Source: Allodiplogaster sudhausi
Lineage: Eukaryota; Nematoda; Chromadorea; Rhabditida; Diplogasteridae
Direction: 5' to 3'
Length of the DNA: 64,000 nucleotides
Assembly (NCBI GenBank): GCA_945643635.1
Contig: CALZFC010000284.1
Span: 934,001-998,000 of the forward strand
Part shown: positions 1 to 10,116 of the stretch, one piece after another
Layout: the number at the start of each line of letters is the position of its first letter
Numbering within the stretch: position 1 is the first letter of the stretch
Notes under the pieces: generated by a model
Told to the model about the DNA's origin: nothing
Databases searched by the model: none
The model's input: the letters and a program-made list of their open reading frames with translations, nothing else
Made by a program: the position numbers and the translations under genes

Positions 1-423
1 TTTGTTTCTTCATCTCTTCGGGCTTGTCATTCTTATACAGAACAAAGCTACTTACTTAGGGAAATTACATATATCTATGGTCATGGTGGCATCGCACTAC
101 CTTGAATTAGCTACACGTCTAGGAAACAACCATCAAGGTGAGCAAATACAGGGAGATTTGGACCAATGGAAAGGATTCAAGTGCGGTGGAATAGCGAATG
201 GTTGTCGCTAAATACTAAATGAAATACTTGAAAAAGAATTATTTGCATTTACAGGATCATCATCATCAACATTCAACCCGAAAATCATCAAGAGTGTCAA
301 AGACAAGAATCGGAGTGATATGCATGGGAGATTCAAATAGAAAGAGATTCAACTCGTAATGAATAATTAGCATGTCGAGCAAGGACAGGAGAAGAGATTG
401 ACTAAGCAGATAATTTGACAATC
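1..423. other. Left edge, no supported gene
   Basis: This stretch lies downstream of the TTF2 stop codon on the minus strand. A plus-strand frame is open over the first two hundred bases, but it shows no recognisable domain, no convincing splice sites and no codon pattern like the neighbouring exons. It may be 3' flank of TTF2 or the tail of a gene left of the window. Confidence 0.4.
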
Positions 424-2382
424 TCAGCGTCTGGCGGGGGGAGCGGAGGAAGTGGAAGGGGCGTCCGCGTCTCCCGCCGCGATCTTTGCCCTGTCATCGA
501 GTTGGAACAGGAACTTCAGGTCGTTCATCGTCAGCTTGTTCAGCTTCTTCGCAGCGCCAAAAAACTTTTGAATCATAAAAAAAAACATCTGAGCTAAGCC
601 CACAGGAAAATGGAGATAGCTGCAAGTTGAAAAATGAAAAAAAGAGATGGAAGAGAAGAACGAACCCTTCCAGCACCGACTTGGCCAGAGACATTTTAGA
701 CTCCTGAAGAGCCAGAACTTGGGCTTCGACTGTGCCCTTCATGACCAGTCTGCAACAGAAAGTTCTCCGGTGAACAAACAAAGCCAAGTTGGTTAAATAT
801 GACTTAAAGTGTGGAAACTAACTTGTGAATATAAACGTTTTTGGTCTGGCCCATGCGGTAAATGCGGTCGCAAGCCTGCAGCTCCAAGGCGGGATTCCAG
901 TGCAGATCGAGCAGGAAGAGGTGATTCCCTGAGAATTCGACATCAAGTTTTCATTTCTTATTCTTGCGTAATCAATCAGGAATGCTATATAAAAACTGCC
1001 AAAGCAACATATTAACCACTGCGAACCTCCAACGAGGTTGAGTCCAACACCCCCCGCGCGGAGAGACAGGAGCATGACCTGCAACAATGTCATTACTCAT
1101 TCCCCGTCCTCTTTCTTTCTTCCAACAACAGCAACTGACCTGAGTTCCTCCATCGGTGCGGTTGAAAGAGTTGACTCTCTCCTGTCTGTAAGAAAACAGG
1201 ACAAGGTATGATCAGCTGTCTCTGCTAGTTATCACCACACGAACCTGTCAGTCATCGGGACCGTCCCATCGATGGAGGTGTACTCCACTCGGCGTCTGTT
1301 GATGTGGTCCTTCACGAGATCCAGCAGAGATGTCCACTGCGACACGATGACACTCAAATATTCCAAGCATTTTTCCATTCTCTCTCACTCTCAAGGCTAA
1401 CCATTTGTCGCCCGATTTGAGGACTTCATCGAGAAGATCCAGAAGAGCGACAATCTCAAAGCGGGCACATTAATCTTCCCGTAAAATATACTTTGATGCA
1501 ACCACTTTAAAGCCCATTCTAATCTTTCAAAATGCCAAAAGAAGAACGCATACAAACCTTGGCAGACTTGAACTTCTTCTCGAAGACCTTCTCGACCTCC
1601 TCGGCAGACGCGCCCACCTCCTCGGCCGTCTCAGCATCCTCGTCCAGAGTGATGTCCGCGACTGCTGCTGCGAGTGCTTGCTCCTCAGCGCCGTCGCCAG
1701 TGCCGAGTCCCTCGAAGGCCTCGAGGTCGAGAGCGTCTCGAGTGAGTGCGAGATGCACTGCAGCCTGGCGCAGTCTGAGCAGCAGAGTCAAGACGCTGCT
1801 CATTGCCTGGAACTTGTCTGAAGTCGACACCTCGCGCGGCCCTCCTGCAATCCCTTTCCTTACGAAGAGAACACTTGGAGAGTTGACTTGCCCAGGAATG
1901 GATTCGCCAGCTTCTCCCCTGCGCCGAGTTCCTTCTTACGACGGCGGAGGAATCCATCGGATGCGCCGTCCATGTCCGCCATCAGCTTCAGTACTTTCTG
2001 CCTGAAGGGAACCGAGGTTTCTCTTCTCCTTCTCTCACTCTCCACTTACCGCGACACCTTCATCATATGGTCGTAGATGCTCTTCTCCAGACCAGTGAAC
2101 TCGAGCTCGTGCGTCTCGAAAAGCTTCTGCTTTAGTGCAACCTCAAATTGAAGGGATAAGAAATAAGGGGAAAGAAGTAACGAATTGAGTGAGACATCAA
2201 CACAGGAAAGGAAACGAACGATTGGTTTCCCTGTCGACGAATCAACCATCTCCTTGGTACGGCGAAGAAGAAGCGACTTCGTCAACGTGTTCAAGCGGTC
2301 AGCTGCAAGGTGTCAGGAAGTTACATTTGTCGTGATAGAGAGGAAGAGAGGAGAAAAAGAGGAGAGAGCGAGAGCGAGAGAG

Positions 2383-2419
<37 letters not shown>

Positions 2420-5400
2420 AAGAGTGGTCTTACCCGCTCCGCGATTGTTAGCCATGATATACTGCATCCATGCCTGGACTTCATCGAATGGCCGAACACG
2501 GAGAAATCTGAAGGAATAAGCAGAGATAAAGACTAGCAATAAGAAGAAAGAAGTGAACCTGATGAGAGAGAAGAGATCATAGAGATTGTTGTGGACGGGA
2601 GTGCCGGTCAAGCACCAGCGGTAAGTGGCGGGAATCTTGCAGACCGCGCGAGAGACAAGCGAATTCCTGAGAAGAGGCAAGGTGGACAAGGGAAGAGAGT
2701 GAGAGTGGCAATGAACCTGTTCTTAATGTTGTGTGCCTCGTCCAGGATCACTCTCTCCCATGCGATGGCAGTCAACACTGACTTCTTGTCGCTTCTCACC
2801 TGCAAACACCAGCCTCTCACTTACATTCACAACACTTTTTTTAATTTTAACATCAAATTATAATTTTCAAAGCATCAATTTTCATAAAGCTCAGAAGAAG
2901 AAGGCGAGAAAAGGGGAAAGAGAGACAAGTATACCTTGGCACTTTCTTTCTTCTTTCCCCGCCGGCTTGCTTGGTCATCTTCCTCTTCCACTTCCGAGTC
3001 ACTGTCGTTCGTCAGCTCAACCTGAATCAAGATGTTCACTGACCCGCTTAGCTCATATTCCTGATGTTACCTTGACAGTCATCTCGCTTCTGACGGTGTC
3101 GTACGTCGTAATCACAACGTCATGCCGAACAACTCTCAAGCATTTACCGTTATTATTCGTGTTTTGCGGAACGAACAGCCAACCCCACCTCTTAGCCTGC
3201 TTCTCTCTCTTGGGTCCATGAAAGACTAAGATGTTGAGCAGGCCAGGCTCGACCCGGTCCTCCAATTCCTTCTTCCACTGGTAGACAACCGAGGCCGGAA
3301 CAATGACGAGCGTTGCATTGGACGGAAGCAGACTAAAGCCATGAGAATAGAGAATCCAACTTCCATGGCATTTAGTTACAGCATACGAAAGAATGAAGAG
3401 TATGTTAAAAAAAAACACGCGAACTTTGAATTAAGCGCGGCAGTCTTCCTCTTCTCCCACTCCCCCGCCTGCTTCTTCTCTTCCTCGTCCTCTGTCTTCG
3501 CCTTCTCGCCGTCCTTTCTCGCATTCCTCTTTGCCATCAGCAAAGAGATCAGCGAGATCGTCTTACCGAGGCCCATGTCATCGGCTGCAATCAATTAAGA
3601 TCTAGGAGAAGAAGAGAGAACAGAGAGACTGAGAGAGGAGAGAGATAGAGAGAGAGAGAGGAGAGAGAGAGACAAACCAAGAATGCCTCCTGGAGATCGT
3701 TGCCCTTCTCGCCACAGCATCCATGTGAGACCCTTCTTCTGATGTCCCATCAGTTGGACTGTCATTCCTATAACAAAACGAATCAATAAGTGGAGTGTTA
3801 GAATGTTCTCGCTCATGATGGCCCTCTGCTCTCCCTCTCTCACCTTTTGGAGTCTCGGTCTCTTCTCCGTCTGGCATCGTCGTCATTTCCCTATTATTTA
3901 ATTCAGTTGTCAAGTATTTTCAAAGATGAAAAAAGAGAAATGAAACAAACTTGTGAAGTCCGACGAGAAGGTCTTCAGTGACCCGAGAGATGTTGTCCAC
4001 TCTCTCGCCTGTCATCTTTCCTCCGAACAGATTCTTCGTCTTGTCTGAAGCAATGAGACTGGAGAGATATAAAGAGAAAGTGAACGAAGAAGCTAACTTG
4101 AAATCAGATTGTTGTATTGATTCATTGTTAAATGCGGAGGTTGAATCACTGCGAGCTTAGGCTTCAGAGGAGGAACAGGGACACGTCTAAGATAGACATG
4201 GTTTCTCAGATCAGTCTCTCCCTTCTCTCGCTCCTCACCGGGCTGGAGCAATTGCACGGAGAGTTTCGATCTCGTCGGTCAGTTCCTCGATCTTCTTACG
4301 GATTTTGTCCCCACCATCCGGCAGCTTCGAACCGGTTTTGCTGAGCAGAGTCTGCAAGAACAAAAATAAATTATGTAAAATTTTGAAATGTAGAGACAGA
4401 GAGATTGAGCGAGAGAGATAGAAAGAGAGGAGAGAGAGAGAGTCATTGTACGAAGCAGGGAAGCCGACCAACCAGAGCTCGCTCCAGCTCCTTCTCCTTC
4501 TTATCAATATCAGCGTCCCTCTAAAATGACCGTCTTCAAAATTGCCACTTCGAAAGAACAGAGAAAAGAGAACGAACATCCGTAAGAGTGGGGAGAGTGG
4601 AAGGGTGCATGCCATTGCTGGCAACGAGGGCCTCTCCTTCACTGTCCACGTCCTGGCCATGTTCATCCTCCGATCCGTCTTCCCCTTCCACATTCTCCTT
4701 ATCTTCTTTCTCCTCTTCATCCGTGTCCTCGATCTCCACAGTCTGAACCGTGTTCCCTTCTTCTTCTAAATCAGAGTCCGAGATGTTTATTGGACTGTCC
4801 GCGCCACCAGAACCAGTCTTAAAAATACAAAGAAATGGTTAGCCTCAGATTAAAGAAATGAAAATATAACCTGTCTCTTCTTAGCATTGTGGTCTCCGGT
4901 CTGTAAATCATCTTCATCATCCGAAGGAATCGCAGCGAGGGATTTGCGAGGAGTGGTGAAACGAGGGTTGAAGCAAGAAGGGTTGAGAAGAGAGCTAAGA
5001 GAGGTGATGCCAGTCGTCTTTGCAGGCGAATCCTTGCTCATCACGGCATCCGGTTTATCCCCTTCGCCATTCGGAGAGCTATCGGGAGTACTGAAGCAGA
5101 AGTATTCATTCTCTCTTCCTTCCTGCCACCTCTCGCTACTCACTCGTATTGCGAAGAGTCCTCATCTTCAACCGTGGCCGAGTCCATTGGATCATTCTTG
5201 AATGGCTGCAAGAAGTGCATTGTCAGGGAGCTCTCCCTTTCCTTTTCATCCTTGACACCTGATTGAGTGAACGACGAGCACCTCGCATAGACTGCGACTT
5301 TCCCTCGACAGCACGGTGTTTCTCCTCAACATAATAGCAGACTTCACCAAACTGCAATTACTTTCCACTCGAACAGAATTTGTACAGAGCGTTCCTATTG

Positions 5401-6298
5401 AACTGGGGCATGAATTGGGGCACGTCCTTAGGAGTTGACAACCCAGTTCTGGATTCATTTACAGGAGTTACAGGAAGGGGAAAGGACGTCTGAAACTAAG
5501 CAACCTAACAAGAAAGTGGGAGCACAAGTTTGAGAGGGCGAAGAACGCCCTCTTTCCTAAAGAAGTATCAGATGGACGGACATGCTGCTTCCTCAGCAGT
5601 CGCTCTCGCAGTGCTTGCTTGGAAGCCACGTCCTCCTTCGCGGCGAGACGGGCTGAGATTGGCGACTCGACAACTTAAGCAGCTCATATTCATTGTTGTC
5701 ATCACTTATACTCCTTACCTGGCGACCCCAAGAAACTTCGACTTCTCTCGTGATCGGAATCAACTGAATTTCCTGGAAGAAATTAAAGGAATTTGATGTT
5801 GGGAAGCAAGACGAAAAACGAACCAGATTCACTTCGGATTGAGCGGTCATCTCCATCTCGGTAGGACATTCTATCGAGGGACTTCGCAGGCGAGTTCTCC
5901 ACCTGAGTTCAGACAGATAACAATAAAAAAACACGAGAGATCATTCAAATGTCCTCTTACTTCGTCCATTGTGGAACTTCGGGTTGTCGATTTCGGCGTA
6001 GAGGACATGCGCAAATCGGGGGCAAAAGATCGACTCTGCAAGAAGGCTCTTTTGCATGCATCCGCAGGACCGGATGAATCATCTAAATTAATCGAAAACG
6101 ACGCAAACCGTCGGAGTTGGAGGAAGAGAATCTTGCACGACGGATTCTTCGGCTTCTCCATCGTCGCTGAGCTTAAAGCAAAAGCAGAATGAAGAAGAAG
6201 TAAAAAGAGATAAAATGATCTACCAAGTCGTGGCTGTCGACCGGATCATCATCTTCATCGGAAGAGATGATGACACGGCGTCGAGTCGCACCGCTCAT
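424..6298 (-). CDS. TTF2: TTF2/lodestar-like SNF2-family ATPase
   Basis: Multi-exon gene for a SNF2 helicase-like ATPase of the lodestar/TTF2 type. Known members use ATP to strip RNA polymerase II and transcripts from DNA, notably around mitosis. The N-terminal part (about 6298-4250) is acidic and low complexity, starting [18 protein letters not shown]. The ATPase core follows: [15 protein letters not shown] near 3740; the Walker A motif DDMGLGKT split by an intron near 3590; [14 protein letters not shown] near 3290; the DEAH box [10 protein letters not shown] near 2740; and [18 protein letters not shown] near 2570. The second RecA lobe includes [15 protein letters not shown] near 2250, [17 protein letters not shown] near 1060, and [15 protein letters not shown] near 850. 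The last exon ends in a Ser/Pro tail before the TGA at 424-426. Divergently transcribed from EXOC8. Several introns carry (CT)n tracts on the sense strand. Identity is firm; exact exon ends and the start are less so. Confidence 0.9.
2341..2416. repeat. (GA)n microsatellite in TTF2 intron
   Basis: Interrupted GA dinucleotide tract inside a TTF2 intron, pyrimidine-rich on the coding strand. It creates spurious Leu/Ser and Arg/Glu frames on both strands. Confidence 0.9.
3607..3674. repeat. (GA)n microsatellite in TTF2 intron
   Basis: GA-rich tract in the intron that splits the Walker A exon pair of TTF2; pyrimidine-rich on the sense strand. Confidence 0.85.
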
Positions 6299-6488
6299 CG
6301 CTGTTCTCCCTGTAATCAGAACACCATACGTCAAAACAACAAAAACTTCCACTTAATTACAACAGTTGAGGCGAGCCTACCTCCAGATGTTTCTCCCGCC
6401 AAGCCTAATTACCGTAATTCCAACAAGATTTAAGGGCCATCCGTTCAGGACACACATTTCGTTAATAATGGTTTGTTCCCTGCGTTTC
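6299..6488. promoter_or_regulatory. Left part of shared TTF2/EXOC8 divergent promoter
   Basis: The TTF2 start codon at 6298 and the EXOC8 start codon at 10117 point away from each other. Removing the transposon 6489-10080 and one copy of its 9-bp target duplication leaves about 217 bp between the two starts, so this stretch and 10090-10116 were probably one bidirectional promoter or 5' leader region. No TATA box is evident. The inference rests on gene orientation and spacing only. Confidence 0.5.
6480..6488. repeat. Left 9-bp target site duplication of MULE
   Basis: CTGCGTTTC abuts the left terminal repeat and is repeated exactly at 10081-10089 right after the right terminal repeat. Confidence 0.85.
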
Positions 6489-6599
6489 GGCAAATAGCAA
6501 TATTCACCCATTCACCCGCATTCACCCGCATTCACCCATGGTAATATTCACCCGATTTATAGTAATATTCACCCAGCCTATGGTAATATTCACCCAATG
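6489..6599 (+). repeat. Left terminal inverted repeat of MULE
   Basis: 111 bp, inverted relative to 9962-10080. It is built from short tandem units sharing TTCACCC, spaced 8-10 bp apart near the tip and then as longer units containing TAATATTCACCC. The arrangement suggests iterated binding sites for the transposase. Confidence 0.85.
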
Positions 6600-6763
6600 C
6601 TTTTTGTTCACACTGTGCCTACCTATTCAATCTGTTTTGCATGTTAATTCTTCTTTAGCATCGATTAAAATTTTATTTGACAAACAATTATTACAAGCTT
6701 TATCGGATATCACAAAAAGAACAACATGATAACAAGAACAAGTAGATGAGCAACACAGTCTCT

Positions 6764-9700
6764 TCAGAAGTGCACAATTCCAAAAGACCTACGAATCCAT
6801 TCCTTGTAGAAAGTAGTCAAGGAGGCTTTCAGTTTGGAAGAGAAGACAAAGTCGTGATGGGTGATGTGCGAGTGACGACCGACAACACAGGAAAATCGAG
6901 CGTGTATGTATCTGAAAGACAAATGAGGCATGTTTACAATATGCGTGTGGAGAAAACAGTTATTATGTACCTCGTTCCTATTCCACGACATGTCTTGCCT
7001 TCCTGATTCACATATTCGAAGGCCTCATAGTGTGCCACCACAAGATCAGAAGGCTGTCCGTCACTCTTGCGCTCGAGGGGACTATAGCACTCGGCACACT
7101 TCTTTGGCAGATTTTGCGGAATTTCTACAACCAACTCTTATCCTTGTCGTCAAAGCCTTACCGAAACATCTAGAAGCTTAAAGGAACCTGTAGCGAGCGA
7201 CAGCACCATCGAGTTGTCATTCTGGTAGAAGAAAAGCTTCTTTGTTCGACTTGTACCATCGACGAATGCTTGCAACCGCTGAGGTGACGGGAGAAAGATG
7301 AGAAATCGCTCCAGTTTCTGAGTATAACGAATGTGTGAAGAGACAATTCAACTAATAAATAGGATACCTCAGTCACTTCAGCAGAAGATGCATCCAGTGC
7401 AGCAACGGCATCCTGCTGCAGCTTGGGAACTCCGCCGAGTGCATCAAATCCTAAACGAGTCATAAAACTTATACTCTGTAAGAAAATTAAATTGTATGAC
7501 TGACGATCAGAGCGCCTTACAGCGCCGGTCACCACCGATGTGACTGTTCTCTTCGAATTGATAGCAGAGGCGGTGCCTCCTCTGCGACCTCGTGTTCCTG
7601 GCTTGGCGTAGTCCGAGTTGGTAGAAGTAGCGAGGTGGTATTCCAAATCATCCATGCCATTCAAATGGTCCGTCAGCGCCATTTTGAAAATACCATCCTT
7701 ATCTTCAGACAACACGACCGCCAGCCTGAACGAAAAATTACAAGAGATATAATAAAGCGTGATATCTGACATGTGTACGCAGACACGAGAAGATGTGATG
7801 TTACCACAGATTGAGCTGGCGCATTGAAGCAAATTGTTCGAGGAGACAATCACAATTTGCCTAGAGCAAACATCTTTGAACATTACTGGATGAAATGAAA
7901 ACACATACGAATTAGATTTTTCCTCGTCTGCAACAAGAAAGTTCCCGGACTTCATCCGGACAACCTCCAATTTCTTAGCTAAAGCCACGAGTTCCTTCGA
8001 TTCTCGTTGCGAACGACCTGTAGCAAAATTATTCGTAATATTCAGATTTATTTGTAATATTCAGATGTAAACACTCACGGCAGAAGAGGATGGGTGGCAA
8101 GTCCTCTTCATGCCCCGGATGCTTCCTTGAAGAGGAGATACTTAGGCCGTATCGTCGGCACAACTTGGCCAGCTCGGCAGGCCAAGTTGTGCCGACGATA
8201 CGGCCTAAGTATCTCCATACTTAGGCCGTATCGTCGGCACAACTTGGCCAGCTCGGCAGGCCTATTCTTCTCCATCTCCTGAAACTAAAATAACGAAAGT
8301 AGATTACATCACTCATATATGTCCTTCAAACCTGGGCCAGAGTGAGCAATCGGCCACCACTAGCAAGCTTCTTGCTTCCGCCACCATGGAGAGCTGCTTT
8401 GAGAAGCTTCACGTGAGCTAAACGTTATGGTGTTTAATATTTCTACTAATAAGAAAGGCACTGACTTTCGGTGTACTCCAAGAGACGCTGAGCGAACACG
8501 TGAAGCGGCTGCCTGTCTCCAACTTTCTCACGCAGCCATTTGTTATGGGTTTCGGCCGAGTTGGTTGTGGGGGGAACCATTCCCCATCCGGCCAGTATTC
8601 GATTCCGAATTCCGTATCGAGAGACGTGTGAGCGGAACATCGGAAGTGCGCTGAACAATAGGAAAACAAACACCATTTGGCAGAAAAATTAACTGGAACT
8701 AACATTTCTCGTATGTTCAATGGAAACTTCAGTAAAAGCCTATTCCATTCAGCTTCGCCGTGTGACTCGTCTGCACAATCCAGTACTCCACGCCTCTTCG
8801 TGCCGCTTTCTCTCACAGTTCCGAAGAGTAGCTACATGAACAAGAAAGAGATATATGCATAACATTTCCTACTCATTTACTGACATCCGCAATTTCGCTT
8901 CCGTGCTGGTTCATCTGACGAGTAAGGGATTCGCGTTCATGCAGCTGACATCCTATATGAATGGCCATACTCGCAACGCTGCTCTGAAATCATCGCATGA
9001 GATAAAACTCATAACATGAATAAAAATAACCTTAAGAAATCCTTTGAAGGCAGCTTCTCCGTCCGTCGTCAGGGATCGAATCTTTCTATCTCCAAACCCG
9101 AGCCTCTCAAGATGCCTCGAGAGTATTTCACCGAAACACTAAACACTAACATGAGCTATATTGTTGCCCAGCAAATTGAAAATACCTGATAATCCTCGAA
9201 TGTTCTTCCGACCGTAATTAAGGTAGCCGCAATTTCCATGCAGTATTTGTCGGACTGATTCCTAAATATAACTTTAATATTTCAAATAGAATATTAAAAT
9301 ATTAAAACTGTACTTACTTGAAATTGGAGTTAGAGTAGACAAGAGGGATGACAAGAGCATTTGTGAAGTTGAAAGTCGAGTCGATCATGCACATTCCTTT
9401 CGAGTAGCCTCGACATGGATACCGTGCATCTGAAAAATAAGTTGGCTAGATCAGAAAAAGAGAAAGAGAGATGTGAGCACTGATTGAAGTCTCCATTTCT
9501 GCAGAAGGAAGCGTTAGGAAGAATTCATCTTCTTCCCAGACCTTGTCAAGTTCATTGGATGTTGGAAGAGAGGCACCAAACGCCTATATTTCCTGCCATT
9601 GAATCATCCAAGAGGTCGTTTTCGAAAGACAAATCTGACAGCATCGACGACGAACTGAATGCAAATCATATTAGCTCACGTTTTGTATTTTCGCTACGTA

Positions 9701-9851
9701 AGTGCACGTACATTCTTGTGGCTCGAGAGGGAGTAGCAAGAACATCTGCAGGTTCATGATCTTGGGAAGGACTTCTTTGAAACAAGTCTTCAGGTTCCTC
9801 TTCGACATCAACACTGGAGCACATTAAGGGATCAAAGCTGAGATCTTCCAT
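6764..9851 (-). pseudogene. MULE transposase gene, disrupted
   Basis: Intron-containing transposase reading right to left. It starts with MEDLSFDPLMCSSVDVEEE at 9851. The DDE-like core shows MIDSTFNFTN (candidate first Asp, codon 9380-9382) and SLTTDGEAAFKGFLK (candidate second Asp, codon 9061-9063), followed across a clean GT-AG intron by a His/Cys-containing stretch and NSAETHNKWLRE near 8550. Downstream, near 7850, ANCDCLLEQFASMRQLN resembles a SWIM zinc finger. The C-terminal exons carry KCAECYSPLERKSDG and end GIVHF at 6764. A 79-bp palindromic insertion near 8138-8216 shifts the frame inside an otherwise open exon (RPAELAKLCRRYGLS), and one other junction (about 8830) does not keep frame. 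This copy is probably inactive. Family assignment rests on motif pattern only. Confidence 0.7.
8134..8262. repeat. Perfect 37-bp hairpin plus third direct copy
   Basis: A 37-base arm at 8134-8170 is followed by a 9-base spacer and its exact reverse complement at 8180-8216. A third, direct-orientation copy follows at 8217-8262, including the spacer. The unit matches transposase coding sequence, so this looks like a snap-back or template-switch duplication inside the exon. Confidence 0.95.
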
Positions 9852-9961
9852 TTTTGAGGTGGAAACTGCAATTAAATACTAAACAATTATTACCATTAAC
9901 AAAAAATTAAAAAATTAAATAGAAACATATAGTGTGAAAGAAAGAATTGATAGGCGGAAAC

Positions 9962-10080
9962 CATTGGTTGAATATTACCATAGGCTGGGTGAATATTACT
10001 ATAAGGCGGGTGAATATTATCATGGGTGAATGCGGGTGAATGCGGGTGAATGGGTGAATGGGTGAATATTGCTATTTGCC
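9962..10080 (-). repeat. Right terminal inverted repeat of MULE
   Basis: 119 bp, one 8-bp ATTCACCC unit longer than the left repeat and otherwise near-identical in inverted orientation, with a few substitutions. Confidence 0.85.
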
Positions 10081-10089
10081 CTGCGTTTC
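10081..10089. repeat. Right 9-bp target site duplication of MULE
   Basis: CTGCGTTTC, identical to 6480-6488, directly follows the right terminal inverted repeat. Confidence 0.85.
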
Positions 10090-10116
10090 CTGTCTCATCA
10101 TGAACTGGTTGTGTCG

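Larger units (their letters stand above)
6489..10080 (-). mobile_element. Mutator-like (MULE) DNA transposon
   Basis: A 3592-bp element with long terminal inverted repeats beginning GGCAAATAGCAATATTCACC and flanked by a perfect 9-bp direct repeat CTGCGTTTC at 6480-6488 and 10081-10089. A 9-bp target duplication is typical of the Mutator superfamily. Inside is one intron-containing transposase gene on the minus strand with two candidate catalytic Asp motifs, DSTF and LTTDGE, matching the MULE DDE pattern, and a possible SWIM-type Cys motif downstream. The insertion lies 28 bp before the EXOC8 start codon. Confidence 0.85.

Noticed and set aside
2..211. 69-codon plus-strand frame at the window edge
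   Set aside because: No domain, no splice context and no codon bias; it could not be tied to a gene.
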